Assembly (NCBI RefSeq): GCF_900107215.1
Contig: NZ_FNPD01000001.1
Location: 62,001 to 126,000 of the forward strand
Length of the DNA: 64,000 bases
DNA from: Acetomicrobium thermoterrenum DSM 13490
GTDB lineage: Bacteria; Synergistota; Synergistia; Synergistales; Acetomicrobiaceae
Direction of reading: 5' to 3'
Positions within the stretch are counted from its first letter, which is position 1. The number at the start of each line of letters is the position of its first letter. A model generated the notes under the pieces. It was not told the DNA's origin and ran no database searches. It saw only the letters and a list, made by a program, of their open reading frames with translations. Position numbers and translations under genes: made by a program. Below, piece after piece: positions 8,877-22,000 of this stretch.

Positions 8877-11800
8877 GGGATTTAAAAGCTTCGGGGAGCA
8901 GGTCGATATCGAGCTTTCCGAAAAATATACGGTAATCGCAGGTCCTAACGGAAGCGGAAAGAGCAATATTCTAGATGCCATAAGATGGGCTTTGGGGGAG
9001 CAGTCTCCGAGCCGTTTGAGGATATCGAAGCAAAGCGATCTTCTCTTCCAAGGCAGCCCCTCGCGCCCCCCTGCCAGGGAGGCCCGGGTTTCTTTCGTAA
9101 TCAACGATAAGGGAAAACTGAAAGCCTTTAAGCGCGTTCTCGACGAAAGCGGTTCCTCCTTTTTCGTGGATGGCAAAAAGGTAAAACTTTACGAGATGGA
9201 GGAAGAAAAGCGCCTGTTAGGGCTTGAAGGGATCGATTTTGCCTTCATCGGCCAGGGCGAGGTCCTGGAAGCTATTAAGCAAAAGCCCGCCGAAAGGAGG
9301 GAGAACCTGGAAGTTCTCTTCGGTATATCCCAATACCGCAGGAAGAGAGAAGAAGCCCTTTTAAAGCTGATCAGGGCTGATGAAGAGGCCCTAAGATTAA
9401 AAACTTTGATCGATGAATTAAAGCGAAGGCGCAGCGACATTCACCCCCAAGTTATAAGTGCCAGAAAAAAACGCGAATTGGACGAAGAGCTTAAAAGTTT
9501 ATCGAAAAGGATAAAATGGCTTGAGTATTGCAGGGTTATCGAGGAGATCAAAGACGCAGAGGATGCCAAAATGAGAATTTCCGGGAGCCTTTTTGCTGCC
9601 CGGCTCTGGGTTTCTCTATGGCAGAAGGCTCTGAGCCTTTTTGAAAACCAAATCGATGCCTTGGCCTCCGGGGACGAAAGAAATAGAGAGATTTTTGACC
9701 GACTCTCCAGTGAAATCGGCAACTTAAAAAAGAAGCTCTCCTCCCTGGCTTTGGAGCGCAGCAAAACAAGGGACCTCTATTTTCGTACTAAGGAGGAACT
9801 CGAGTCGGCATATATGTCGATGGAAAAGCTTCGACCTGAAGAAGAAAGCCTTAGGCTCGCCGTAGAAGAACTGAAGGAACAATTGGCCGGAAAAAGGCGA
9901 CTGCGCGATGATCTCGAGGCCAAATTGAAAGACAGCTTTTCGAAGATAAAAGAACTTTCCCGAAAGAAAGAAGAATTGCTCGGAAGGAAGGCCCTTTGCG
10001 AAACATCTCTCACTGAGTTGAACCGCAAGGTTCGTTATTCCGGAAAAAGTTACGGCAGCCTGATCTCCCAAATGCTGGAGGCGAAGGAGGAATTATCCGA
10101 TCTTCAAAAATCTGCGAAAGAGACAGCTCTAAAGTTGCAGAATGAAGAAAGGGTCTTTGAGGAATTATCCTCTCAACACATGAAGGCTCTTGCCGAAGCT
10201 CAGGAGACAGCCGCCAAGTTGCAGTCCAAAAGAAAAGAGAGGACAAAGCTGAATTCGGAGATCGAAAGGACCAAAGACGTCCTCTCATCCGGAGTTTATC
10301 CGAGGCCCGTTGAATATCTGATGGCCGCCAAAAGATTGGGAAGGCTGAAGGTTGATTTCGACCCCTTCGTCGATGCAATATCCTGCCCCAAGGAATACAT
10401 CCCAGCCTTGCAGTCCTTTTTGGGTGGGAGGCAATTTTGGATATTAGTGCCCGACGAGCATGCGGCCGGCGAATGTATTGATTACCTGAAAGTGGGCAAT
10501 GCGGGAAGGGCTACCTTTTTACCCTTGAACAGGGCCAACCCTCAGCGGAAAAATCAGGCCATCCGCGTAGACGGAAAGAAGACGATAGGATGGTTTATAG
10601 ATCTCATCTCCTACGAACCCAAATGGGAAAATTGCGTGATGCACCTTTTGGGCAACCTACTTTTGGCGAGCGATTACGGTGAGGCCGTCAGGATATCGGG
10701 CATGTACAGGAATTTTCCGGTAGTGACCCTTGACGGAGAGGTATTCTTGCCAGGCGGTACCATATCCGGGGGCAGCGCGAACAAGTCTTCACAAAACGTT
10801 TTAGCGCTAAGAGGCTATCTGAGAGAAAGCTCGTCTTTTCTTGAATTGCTCGATGAAGAGATAGAAAGATTAAGCTCCACCTTGTCCAAGGCGGAGGAAA
10901 GGGAGATAAGGTTAAAGGAGGACACTCAAAGGCAGCTCGCTTTGGTCGATCGGCTGAAGGGAGAGAAGAAAAAGATCTCAAGCCTTTTATCCAACAGCGA
11001 GAGTCGGATTAAGGACGCGGAAGCCGAGGCTGGCAAATTAAAAAAAGAAATAAAATCCCTCATCGTGGATATGAAAAAAAGAAAGGCCGAACTGGAACAA
11101 ATCTCATTAGAGTTGTCCAGCATGGAAGAGATCGACTTAAACGATAGATTGCAGAGCGATCTTTCCTCCCTTGATCGAGAGGTGGAGTTATTGCAGGAGA
11201 GGATAAGGGGCCGTCAGGATGTGTTGGATAGGATAGAAGATGAGTTATCAGCCCACAGGGAGCGCATCCAGCAAAAGAGGGAGGAAATCCTTAAAGCCGA
11301 AAAGGAATTGGCCGACAGCGATCTCAAAATATCCGAGTTGAAAGGCAAGTACATAGAGCTGTTTTTCAGGCGTCGGAGCCTTGCCGGGGATATGAAAGTA
11401 GCGCAGGAAGTTAGGGCAAAAATCGAAAATATGTTTCGCAAGTCCTCTTCGAAGCTTCAAGAAGCAAGGGAACGAATGAGGAAATGCGAGTCTCAGTTGG
11501 CCTTGGCGAAGGAAAGGCTGAAAAACCTGTATGGCCAGAGAGCAGAACTTGAGGATAGCGCATTCGACGGCAAAGAAAGTCCTCTTTGCGACGTGAGCCC
11601 TGTCGAACTGGAACGCCTTAAGGAGAGGGCAAGAACATTGCAGCGAGAGCTTCAGGATTACTGTGATGTGGACTATGGTGTCTTGTCGGAGGACGCCTCG
11701 CTGATCGGCCGCATTGACTACCTTTCCGAGCAATATGATGATGTTAAGGAAGCCAAAAGAGAGCTCGATGGCATTATAAGGGATACCGACAGGCAGGCGG

Positions 11801-12261
11801 GATTATTGTTCAAGGGGGCCTTGAAGGCTATAAACGATCGCTTTAATGCCATTTTCGTCAAGCTCTTCGGGGGCGGAGAAGCCAATTTGGCTTTAAACGA
11901 CGAGTTTGATCTCTGGAATTCGGGGGTTGAGATAGCTGCTAGACCGCCGGGTAAGAGGCCGCAAAGTTTGGCTCAACTTTCGGGAGGCGAACGCTCCCTG
12001 ACAGCCATCGCCTACCTTTTTTCCGCCATGGAGGAAGCCAGGGTCCCCGTGGCCATTTTGGATGAAGTCGATGCCTCCCTGGACGAAGCCAACTTAAGGC
12101 GTTTTGCCGATTTGGTGGAGCAATACTCCAAATCCCTCCAAATTGTGGCAATTACCCATAGAAGGCTGACAATGGAAAGGGCGGATATAATGTACGGCGT
12201 GACTCTGGAAGAACCCGGACTGTCGAAAATCGTAAGCATCAAGCTTTCCGATTGGGAATGA
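8839..12261 (+). CDS. smc: Chromosome segregation/condensation ATPase SMC
   Basis: About 1140 residues. The Walker A motif Gly-Pro-Asn-Gly-Ser-Gly-Lys-Ser is at 35-42, followed by two long coiled coils separated by a hinge (about residues 475-650, glycine-rich), the ABC signature Leu-Ser-Gly-Gly-Glu at 1047-1051 and Walker B with Asp1075-Glu1076. This architecture is diagnostic. The frame is open far upstream inside rng, but family members start close to Leu-Lys-Gly-Phe-Lys-Ser-Phe. The real start is ATG 8839 or TTG 8851; the latter fits the canonical N-terminus best. Either way smc overlaps rng by 26-38 bases. ScpA and ScpB are not in the window. Confidence 0.95.
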   Translation: MEISLYIERVALKGFKSFGEQVDIELSEKYTVIAGPNGSGKSNILDAIRWALGEQSPSRLRISKQSDLLFQGSPSRPPAREARVSFVINDKGKLKAFKRVLDESGSSFFVDGKKVKLYEMEEEKRLLGLEGIDFAFIGQGEVLEAIKQKPAERRENLEVLFGISQYRRKREEALLKLIRADEEALRLKTLIDELKRRRSDIHPQVISARKKRELDEELKSLSKRIKWLEYCRVIEEIKDAEDAKMRISGSLFAARLWVSLWQKALSLFENQIDALASGDERNREIFDRLSSEIGNLKKKLSSLALERSKTRDLYFRTKEELESAYMSMEKLRPEEESLRLAVEELKEQLAGKRRLRDDLEAKLKDSFSKIKELSRKKEELLGRKALCETSLTELNRKVRYSGKSYGSLISQMLEAKEELSDLQKSAKETALKLQNEERVFEELSSQHMKALAEAQETAAKLQSKRKERTKLNSEIERTKDVLSSGVYPRPVEYLMAAKRLGRLKVDFDPFVDAISCPKEYIPALQSFLGGRQFWILVPDEHAAGECIDYLKVGNAGRATFLPLNRANPQRKNQAIRVDGKKTIGWFIDLISYEPKWENCVMHLLGNLLLASDYGEAVRISGMYRNFPVVTLDGEVFLPGGTISGGSANKSSQNVLALRGYLRESSSFLELLDEEIERLSSTLSKAEEREIRLKEDTQRQLALVDRLKGEKKKISSLLSNSESRIKDAEAEAGKLKKEIKSLIVDMKKRKAELEQISLELSSMEEIDLNDRLQSDLSSLDREVELLQERIRGRQDVLDRIEDELSAHRERIQQKREEILKAEKELADSDLKISELKGKYIELFFRRRSLAGDMKVAQEVRAKIENMFRKSSSKLQEARERMRKCESQLALAKERLKNLYGQRAELEDSAFDGKESPLCDVSPVELERLKERARTLQRELQDYCDVDYGVLSEDASLIGRIDYLSEQYDDVKEAKRELDGIIRDTDRQAGLLFKGALKAINDRFNAIFVKLFGGGEANLALNDEFDLWNSGVEIAARPPGKRPQSLAQLSGGERSLTAIAYLFSAMEEARVPVAILDEVDASLDEANLRRFADLVEQYSKSLQIVAITHRRLTMERADIMYGVTLEEPGLSKIVSIKLSDWE

Positions 12262-13001
12262 GGCGAGCGATGGAGATAACTTTGGATGATATACTTTACG
12301 GCAAGCTAAAATTAAAACAACCCCTGCACGGTCCCAGGGTATCGGTTGATACCGTGTTGTTGTCATGGTTTGTAAGGTTGCGGTCGAAGGATCGGGTGAT
12401 GGAGCTTGGCACGGCAAGCGGTGCCGTTGCCCTGATATTGGCCAAGAGGTGGCAGAAGGTGTCTGCAATAAAGGGCATAGACATACAGGAGGAACTGATC
12501 AAAATTGCAAGAGAGAATGCTGTAGCCAACAATCTTGAGGACAAAGTCACCTTCGAAAGGGGTGATGTAAGGGAGATATCGGCAATTTGTCCCCCCCAGA
12601 CCTTCGATGTGGTTGTAGTCAATCCTCCCTACGATGAAGCTTCGAAAAGCAGGACCAGTCCGAAGGAGGGCGTTGCCCTCGCAAAACAGGGAATTGCCTG
12701 CACTTTAGAGGACGTAATAAGGGCCTCATTTTATTTGTTGAAGGACAGGGGGAGGCTTTATATGGTCTTGAGGGCAAAACGTACCTCTGAATTGTGCTAC
12801 CTTCTTGAAAAAAACAGAATGCCCCTTAAGAGGTTGAAAATAATCTACCCCAAGCCAAAGTCAGAAGCCTCCGTCGTTTTGATCGAGGCCAGAAGAAATG
12901 CAGGAAGAGGTCTGAGGTTGGAGCCTCCCCTTTTTATATGCGACGAGAAGGGAGATTACACCCCCGAACTTCTTGCTGCCTATGAATTGGAGGAAAACTG
13001 A
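12252..13001 (+). CDS. trmN6: SAM-dependent methyltransferase of the TrmN6 (tRNA1Val adenine-37 N6) family
   Basis: A 249-residue class I methyltransferase. The SAM-binding region lies near Glu-Leu-Gly-Thr-Ala-Ser-Gly (about residues 51-57), and the adenine-N6 catalytic motif Asn-Pro-Pro-Tyr occurs near residue 122. The neighbours match the Bacillus yabB-rsmI-metS-yabD cluster, in which the first gene is this family. An in-frame ATG at 12270 is an alternative start that would avoid overlap with smc. The exact tRNA substrate cannot be read from the sequence. Confidence 0.85.
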   Translation: MGMRRAMEITLDDILYGKLKLKQPLHGPRVSVDTVLLSWFVRLRSKDRVMELGTASGAVALILAKRWQKVSAIKGIDIQEELIKIARENAVANNLEDKVTFERGDVREISAICPPQTFDVVVVNPPYDEASKSRTSPKEGVALAKQGIACTLEDVIRASFYLLKDRGRLYMVLRAKRTSELCYLLEKNRMPLKRLKIIYPKPKSEASVVLIEARRNAGRGLRLEPPLFICDEKGDYTPELLAAYELEEN

Positions 13002-13849
13002 TGCCTCTTTTTGTTGTCCCGACGCCGATCGGAAATTTAAAGGATATTACTTTCAGGGCTATAGAGGTGCTGAAGACGTCGGACCTTCTACTCTGCGAGG
13101 ACACGAGAAGGGCGATCAAACTACTAAACCACTATAATATTAAAGTAAAGATGCTTTCATACCATGAGCATAACGAGAAAAGTCGCCTCTGTGAGGTTTT
13201 GGGCATGCTGGATCGCGGAATAAAGGTTGCCTTGATATCCGATGCAGGCACGCCCTGCATATCCGATCCAGGACAACTTCTGATATGTGAAGCGATTAAG
13301 GCAGGCCATGAAGTGGATGCTCTGCCCGGCCCTTCTGCGATACTTCCTGCCCTCGTCATGTCGGGACTTCCTTCGTCTCAATTTTCCTTTTTGGGATTTC
13401 TTCCCGAAGAAAAGGCCTCGCGGCAGAGATTTTTGATATCCTTGAGAAATTTGCCCCATACTTCGCTATTTTACGTTGCACCCCATAAATTAAAGCGAGA
13501 CCTGGAAGACATCATCGAGATTTGGGGCGACAGGAAAGCAGCGCTGGTGAGGGAGATATCGAAAATACACCAGGAATGCCTTCGAGGCTTTCTTTCCGAT
13601 ATTCTCGGCTTCTCAAGGGAGGTAAGGGGCGAAATAACCCTTGTAGTGGATGGCCTTAGAGACACAGCGATTGAGGAAGAGGACGAATCATGGCAGAAGG
13701 TGGCCGTCAACATGAGAAAAGAGGACATGGCCATAAAGGATATTGCCAAAATTCTGTCCGAAAGCTATGGTATAGAGAAAAACCGGATTAGAAAATTCGT
13801 ACTAGGTCGGGAAAGAATGGAGGAAGGAAGAGATGAATCGCGAGAGTAG
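13001..13849 (+). CDS. rsmI: 16S rRNA (cytidine-1402 2'-O) methyltransferase RsmI
   Basis: A 282-residue tetrapyrrole-methylase-fold protein that 2'-O-methylates C1402 in the decoding centre. The start (Phe-Val-Val-Pro-Thr-Pro-Ile-Gly-Asn-Leu) and the Cys-Glu-Asp-Thr-Arg segment near residue 28 are hallmark elements, followed by the Ser-Asp-Ala-Gly-Thr-Pro motif near residue 79. The ATG overlaps the stop of the preceding methyltransferase by one base, and the 3' end overlaps metG by 17 bases, so the three are one transcription unit. Confidence 0.95.
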   Translation: MPLFVVPTPIGNLKDITFRAIEVLKTSDLLLCEDTRRAIKLLNHYNIKVKMLSYHEHNEKSRLCEVLGMLDRGIKVALISDAGTPCISDPGQLLICEAIKAGHEVDALPGPSAILPALVMSGLPSSQFSFLGFLPEEKASRQRFLISLRNLPHTSLFYVAPHKLKRDLEDIIEIWGDRKAALVREISKIHQECLRGFLSDILGFSREVRGEITLVVDGLRDTAIEEEDESWQKVAVNMRKEDMAIKDIAKILSESYGIEKNRIRKFVLGRERMEEGRDESRE

Positions 13850-15773
13850 TTTTTATATCACCACTCCAATTTATTACGTGAACGATGTCCCTCATATAGG
13901 GCACGCATATACGACGGTGGCCGCCGACGTAATGGCGAGATACAAAAGGATGTGCGGAATTGATACCCTTTTCGCTACTGGAACTGACGAACATGGTCAG
14001 AAAGTTCAGCAGGCCGCTCAAAGAGAGGGGATCACCCCTCAGGAGCTGGCGGACAGGACTGTGCTGAATTTCAAGAAGCTTTGGGAGGCATTGAACGTAT
14101 CCTGCGACGATTTCGTGAGGACTACGGAACAAAGGCACATCGAGGTAGTTCAATATATCTTCAAGAAGCTGATGGATCAGGGTGACATATACAAAGGAAC
14201 ATATGAGGGGTGGTACTGCGTCCCCTGTGAGACCTATGTCCCGGAAAGCCAGATGGGAGAAGGGAAAACTTGCCCCGATTGCAGGCGTCCTCTTGAAAGG
14301 ATGACGGAGGAAAGCTATTTCTTTCGCATGTCGAAATATGCCCAACCATTGTTGGAGTACTACGAAAAAAACCCCACGGCTGTCATGCCGGAGTCCCGCT
14401 ATAACGAAATAGTAAGCTTCATAAAGATGGGGCTTAAAGATCAGTCGGTCTCCAGGACTACACTTAAATGGGGCATACCCGTACCTGGCGATGATGCCCA
14501 CGTAATATACGTGTGGTTTGACGCCCTGATCAACTACCTGACCGTCTGTGGTTATCCCCAAGACGAAGAAAGATGGAAGAAATACTGGCCCGTGGTCCGC
14601 CATTTGGTTGGCAAGGACATATTGAGGTTCCACAGCATCGTCTGGCCGTCCATGCTTCTTGCCCTAGGAGTCAATCCCCCGAAACAGGTTTTTGCCCACG
14701 GATGGTGGACTGTGGAAGGCGAAAAGATGTCCAAGTCCAGGGGAAATGTCGTCGATCCCTTTGAGGTCGTCGATCTTTACGGAGCCGATCCTTTCCGTTA
14801 TTTCATGTTGAGGGAAGTGCCCTTCGGCCTCGATGGCGACTTCTCTGAAAAGGCCCTGGTCCAGAGGATTAATTCCGATCTGGCCAACGATCTTGGTAAC
14901 CTCCTGTCCAGGACGTTGCAGATGGTTGTCAAATATTTTGATGGTATCGTTCCGGAACCTCTCCCGAAATCGACGAAAGAGGACCAAGAAATAGGAGGAA
15001 ATGTCGTAGAAGCGTTGCTTCAAAGGGTTGACCGGTCCATGTCGCGCTTTGCCTACGATGATGCCCTAAAGGAGATATGGGGATATGTGGGTTTGGCGAA
15101 TAAATACATAGACCTAACCATGCCCTGGAAACTTGGTGAAGAAGGCGATAGAGAACGTCTCAGCAACGTGCTGTATAACCTTTGTGAGTCCCTGAAGTGC
15201 ATAGCTCTTTTCCTTCGCCCCTTTATGCCCGCCAAGGCCTTAGAAATATGGGAACAGCTTGGCCTAAAGGGCAAATTGTCAATCGATAGCTTCGAGACCG
15301 TAAAGATTCCCTATCCGGCAGGCACTGCCGTCTTGAGGAAAGGCGCCCTTTTTCCGAGGATAGACATTAGAAAATGGGCTTCCAAGAAGGCTGAAAGGGA
15401 CGCTAAAAAAGGGTTGGCTCCCGACCCCGGCGATCATGAAGAGGAGATATCCGTTGACGACTTTAAAAAGGTCGAACTCAGGGTTGCAAAGGTTATATCC
15501 GTAGATCCCATTCCCGGAGCCGATAAGCTCTACAAGCTGACGGTGGATCTGGGTTATGAGCAGAGGACGATAGTTTCGGGTATAAAGGAATTCTATAAAC
15601 CTGATGAACTGGAGGGCAAAAAGATCATAGTGATCTGCAACCTGAAGCCGGCAAAACTGCGAGGTGTGATGAGCAACGGCATGCTTTTGGCTGCAGAATC
15701 ACATGACGGTTCCAAACTTGCTCTCCTTACCGTCGATAACGACGAAATACCCCCGGGAAGCCGCGTGCATTAG
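13833..15773 (+). CDS. metG: Methionyl-tRNA synthetase with C-terminal tRNA-binding domain
   Basis: A 646-residue class I aminoacyl-tRNA synthetase charging initiator and elongator tRNA-Met. HIGH is literally present at residues 21-24 and the KMSKS loop at 298-302. A single C4 zinc knuckle is formed by Cys129, Cys132, Cys147 and Cys150. From about residue 540 there is an EMAP/Trbp111-type tRNA-binding domain, commonly used for dimerisation. The length and domain order match the Firmicutes-type MetS. Confidence 0.97.
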   Translation: MNRESSFYITTPIYYVNDVPHIGHAYTTVAADVMARYKRMCGIDTLFATGTDEHGQKVQQAAQREGITPQELADRTVLNFKKLWEALNVSCDDFVRTTEQRHIEVVQYIFKKLMDQGDIYKGTYEGWYCVPCETYVPESQMGEGKTCPDCRRPLERMTEESYFFRMSKYAQPLLEYYEKNPTAVMPESRYNEIVSFIKMGLKDQSVSRTTLKWGIPVPGDDAHVIYVWFDALINYLTVCGYPQDEERWKKYWPVVRHLVGKDILRFHSIVWPSMLLALGVNPPKQVFAHGWWTVEGEKMSKSRGNVVDPFEVVDLYGADPFRYFMLREVPFGLDGDFSEKALVQRINSDLANDLGNLLSRTLQMVVKYFDGIVPEPLPKSTKEDQEIGGNVVEALLQRVDRSMSRFAYDDALKEIWGYVGLANKYIDLTMPWKLGEEGDRERLSNVLYNLCESLKCIALFLRPFMPAKALEIWEQLGLKGKLSIDSFETVKIPYPAGTAVLRKGALFPRIDIRKWASKKAERDAKKGLAPDPGDHEEEISVDDFKKVELRVAKVISVDPIPGADKLYKLTVDLGYEQRTIVSGIKEFYKPDELEGKKIIVICNLKPAKLRGVMSNGMLLAAESHDGSKLALLTVDNDEIPPGSRVH

Positions 15774-15787
15774 GGAGTTGCGATGCT

Positions 15788-16561
15788 GTGAGATTGGCCG
15801 ATACCCATTGTCATATTTATATGTCGCCCTTGGAAGACCATCTGGACGAGGTCTTGGCGAGGGCCTCAGGCAGGGGTTTGAAGCGTTTGCTCGTTCCCGG
15901 AGTGGATGAAGCATCGAGCTTCGAGGCCCTTTCTTTGACTAGGCAGGTTAGGGCCGTGAAGACCTTTGCGGCCGTTGGCGTTCATCCCCATGACGTTAAG
16001 GATCTGAAAGAGGGCATTCCCGAGGAGCTCCTTTCCTTGGGAGAGAACGAATCGGTGCTGGCTATAGGGGAGACCGGATTGGATTACTATCGCAACCTCT
16101 CGCCCCGGGATGTTCAGCGGGAGTTTTTTATAAAGCACATAGAATGGGCCAAGTGCGTGGGCAAACCCCTCATATGTCACGTGAGGGATGCCTACGATGA
16201 GGTCCTAGAAATTTTGAAAGCCGAAGGCGCCTCCGAGGTGGGAGGGGTTTTGCACTGTTTTCAGGGGGAGATGGAACATGCAAAAAAAGCTATCGACATG
16301 GGCTTTTACATTTCCTTTGCCTGTACCATTACCTACAGAAAAAACGAAAACTTGAGGAGGATTGCCGCCTCCATTCAGCCGGAGAACATCCTTTGCGAGA
16401 CCGATTCTCCGTACCTTTCTCCAGAGGGCCTTCGAGGCAAACCAAACGAGCCGGCCAACGTCGGTTACGTTTACGAGACGATTGCAACTTTGCGAGGTAT
16501 TGAGGTGGAAGAATTGGCCGAAGTAGTGTTCGATAATTCGACGAGGCTTTTAGGATGGTAG
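15788..16561 (+). CDS. tatD: TatD family metal-dependent hydrolase
   Basis: A 257-residue TIM-barrel hydrolase. The metal-binding His-x-His of the family is in Asp-Thr-His-Cys-His near residue 7. Further family markers are Gly-Glu-Thr-Gly-Leu-Asp-Tyr near residue 95, a Cys-His-Val-Arg segment, the His-Cys-Phe segment near 155 and Glu-Thr-Asp-Ser-Pro-Tyr near 205. TatD proteins act as 3'-5' exonucleases or DNA repair factors. The start is GTG at 15788. It is located directly behind metG as in Bacillus yabD. Confidence 0.93.
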   Translation: MRLADTHCHIYMSPLEDHLDEVLARASGRGLKRLLVPGVDEASSFEALSLTRQVRAVKTFAAVGVHPHDVKDLKEGIPEELLSLGENESVLAIGETGLDYYRNLSPRDVQREFFIKHIEWAKCVGKPLICHVRDAYDEVLEILKAEGASEVGGVLHCFQGEMEHAKKAIDMGFYISFACTITYRKNENLRRIAASIQPENILCETDSPYLSPEGLRGKPNEPANVGYVYETIATLRGIEVEELAEVVFDNSTRLLGW

Positions 16562-18717
<2,156 letters not shown>

Positions 18718-18734
18718 ATCGCCATGCGAAGCAG

Positions 18735-18821
18735 GGGCAGGTGGCGGAAAGGTAGACGCGCTGGCCTCAGGAGCCAGTGGGCTTAGCGCCTGTGGGGGTT
18801 CAAATCCCCCCCTGCCCACCA
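18735..18821 (+). tRNA. tRNA-Leu, anticodon CAG
   Basis: The 7-bp acceptor stem pairs 18735-18741 with 18811-18817, followed by discriminator A and encoded CCA (18819-18821). The anticodon arm is CTGGC / loop CTCAGGA / GCCAG, giving anticodon CAG. The long variable arm (about 18779-18792) marks a class II tRNA, and the T arm has the GTTCAAAT loop. No separate promoter is seen before it, so it is probably co-transcribed with ywlC and processed. Confidence 0.97.
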
Positions 18822-18912
18822 TTCTTAAAACTACACAATTATATTCATCCCTTCAGGAGTGAGATGTATCCATAATCACCTCAAGTTATGGAAAAGAGAT
18901 ATTCCTATGGTA

Positions 18913-18941
18913 TTGACAGAGCGTTCGCCATTTGTTATCAT
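18913..18941 (+). promoter_or_regulatory. sigma70-type promoter for rpoBC
   Basis: A perfect -35 TTGACA (18913-18918) is separated by 17 bases from a -10 TATCAT (18936-18941). Transcription would start near 18948, giving an untranslated leader of about 65 bases before the rpoB ATG. The rest of the 190-base gap between tRNA-Leu and rpoB is AT-rich and shows no ORF. Confidence 0.85.
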
Positions 18942-19013
18942 GTTCGCTCGCATTATAAACAATGGTTCCCATTTTAACCCACCAAAAACATAGATAGGGA
19001 GGTCGTTGCTCCC

Positions 19014-22000
19014 ATGTCAAATTTCGTGAATATGGGGAGAAAACGCGAGAGGTTGTTTTTTGGTCCTTCAAAAGAATTAGTCGCCCTGCCTTATTTAGTC
19101 GAGCTGCAACACCAATCTTACAAATGGTTTTTACAACCAGATGAAGCCCCTGACTACAGAAAGTCTCAGGGGCTTCAGGAGCTGCTAGAAGAGATCTTTC
19201 CGATAGAAAGTTACGACGGTTCCTTTGTCATCGAGTTTGTTCGATATTACATCGATCCTCCCACCTTGACGGAAGAAGAGGCAAGACAAAAGGATTTGAC
19301 CTGGTCCATGCCTCTTCGTGCTACAGTTCAGCTGATCAATCGCGGCACCGGTGAGATCAAGGAGGAAGAGATTTTCCTCGGAGATTTTCCCGTAATGACA
19401 GACAGAGGAAGCTTTATCATCAACGGCACGGAAAGGGTTGTCGTAAACCAGCTGGCTCGCTCGGCGGGAGTTTATTTCAGCATTGAGACGGGGGCTCCCG
19501 GTCAGGAGGTTTACAAGGCCAAGATTATACCCGACAGAGGCGCCTGGCTCGAGTTCGACCTTACCCCAGGCGACGTTTTGTCCGTTAACATCGACAACAG
19601 GCGCAAGGTTCCCGCAACAGCGCTTCTAAAGGCCTTTGGCATCAGGGACAATACGGAGTTGCTAAGGACATTCGGAGGTGTCGAGGAAGAGGTCGATATC
19701 GTAGAGGAAGAGATTAGAGGGCGCTTGATCGCCGAAGACATAATAGACAGCGCCGGCCACGTGGTAATACCCAAAAACGATCGTCTCACCAAAGAGCACG
19801 TCGAAGTTTTATGGAACAGCGGCAGGACGAAGGTAAGATTGTGGAATGTGGACCCTGTATTCGCAGCTACCCTGGAACGCGACGGCACCGATACGCCCGA
19901 GGAGGCGATGCTCGAGATTTTTAGGCGCATGCGTCCTAACGAGCCTCTGAGGGTGGAAAACGCTAAAGATTACGTCTATTCCCTTTTCTTCGATACCAGA
20001 CGATACAACTTGGGCCGAGTGGGAAGGTATAAATTGAACAGAAGGCTTGGTCTCAATATATCCGAGGAGGTTCGTCTGCTCACTATAGATGATTTGGTGA
20101 CCATCGTTAAGGGCATACTCAACTTGAGAGACGGATTGGAGCGGGAGGACGATATAGATCATCTCGCCAACAGGCGTGTCCGTTCGGTAGGGGAGCTCCT
20201 TCAGAATCAAATTCGTATAGGACTGCTGAGGATGGAACGCATCGCAAAGGACAGGATGACCACCATACCCGATCTTTCTACCGCAACAGCTCACGATCTC
20301 ATAAACATTCGCCCCATCTCGGCTGCAATAAGGGAATTTTTCGGTTCCAGCCAGTTATCTCAATTTATGGATCAGACTAACCCTCTGGCCGACGTCACAC
20401 ATAGGCGGAGGTTGTCCGCCATGGGGCCCGGAGGTTTGACCAGAGAAAGAGCGGGGTTTGAGGCGAGGGACGTACACCCGTCTCACTATGGGAGGATATG
20501 CCCTATCGAGACTCCGGAAGGTCCAAACATAGGTTTGGTTACCTCCTTGGCCAATTACGCCAGGGTCAACGAATACGGCTTCCTGATGTCGCCAAAGCGC
20601 GTCGTCAGGGACAGGTATGTCACCGACGAAGTTGTGTATCTTCCCGCCGACGAAGAGGACGAGGCCTTTGTCGCCAGAGCAAACATACCCTTGGATGAAG
20701 AGGGAAGGATATGCGAAGAAGAGGTCCACGTCAGGCATCGCGGATCCATAGTCATAGTTCCTCCCGAACAAGTAAATTACGTCGACGTAACGCCAAAACA
20801 GATCGTGTCCGTTTCGGCAGCCCTGATACCCTTCCTTGAACACGACGACGCCAATAGGGCTTTGATGGGTTCTAACATGCAAAGACAAGCTGTTCCTCTC
20901 ATGCAGAGCGAGTCTCCCCTTGTGGGCACGGGCATGGAGGAAAAGGTCGCAAGGGACTCGGGAGCCTGTATATTGGCCAAAAGGCCCGGGACGGTTACCT
21001 ATGTCGATGCCAACAAAATTCAGGTCACTACCGAGGATGGCTTGGTGGATACCTATACTTTGATAAAGTTCAGAAGGTCTAACCAGGGAACGGTAATACA
21101 CCAGCGTCCTATCGTCAGAAAGGGAGATTTTGTCAATGAGGGCGATTTTCTGGCCGACGGTCAGGCGGTGGATCATGGCGAATTGGCGTTGGGCAGGAAC
21201 GTCTTGGTTGCCTTCATGGGGTGGGAGGGCTATAACTTTGAAGACGCCATCCTTCTCAGTGAAAGGCTCGTAAAAGAGGACGTATATACGTCGATCCATA
21301 TAGAGGAATACGAAATAGATGCCAGGGATACGAAGCTGGGTCCCGAGGAGATAACCAGAGATATCCCCAACGTGGGAGAAGACCAGCTGAAAAATTTGGA
21401 CGAAAAAGGCATTGTTCGTATAGGAGCTGAGGTGAGGGCCGGGGACATCCTGGTAGGCAAGGTCTCGCCCAAGGGCGAAACGGATCAGACTCCTGAGGAA
21501 AAGTTGCTCAGGGCTATTTTCGGGGAAAAGGCCCGCGAGGTGAGGGATACTTCTCTGAGGGTGCCTCACGGCGAAGGTGGCAAGGTCGTAGCTGTTAAGC
21601 GGCTTTCCCGGGATGAATACGGCGACGATCTTCCTCCCGGAGTCAACGAAGTGGTCAAGGTATTTTTAGCCCAAATCAGAAAAATTACCGTGGGAGATAA
21701 GATGGCAGGACGCCACGGCAACAAAGGGGTTGTGTCCAGAATCTTGCCCGTGGAAGACATGCCTTATTTGCCCGATGGCACCCCCGTAGATGTGGTCTTG
21801 AACCCGCTTGGCGTTCCCAGTCGAATGAACTTGGGCCAAGTTCTTGAGACCATATTAGGGTTTGTGGCCTATCACAACGGATGGAGCGTTGCGACTCCCG
21901 TCTTCGAAGGTGTCTCTGTAGATGAGATATTCAAGTATATGGAGGAGATTCGAGATCGCAAGCTTCCCGATCTCACCAGGGACGGAAGCATCGTCCTTTA

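Noticed and set aside
13788-14633. 281-codon minus-strand ORF inside metG
   Set aside because: Shadow of the metG frame, without a ribosome-binding site or any recognisable protein features.
20340-20420. Rifampicin-resistance changes in rpoB
   Set aside because: The Asp, His and Ser positions commonly mutated in resistant strains have their sensitive-type residues.
20355-21569. 404-codon minus-strand ORF inside rpoB
   Set aside because: It is antisense to the most conserved part of rpoB, has no recognisable domains and results from the codon pattern of rpoB.
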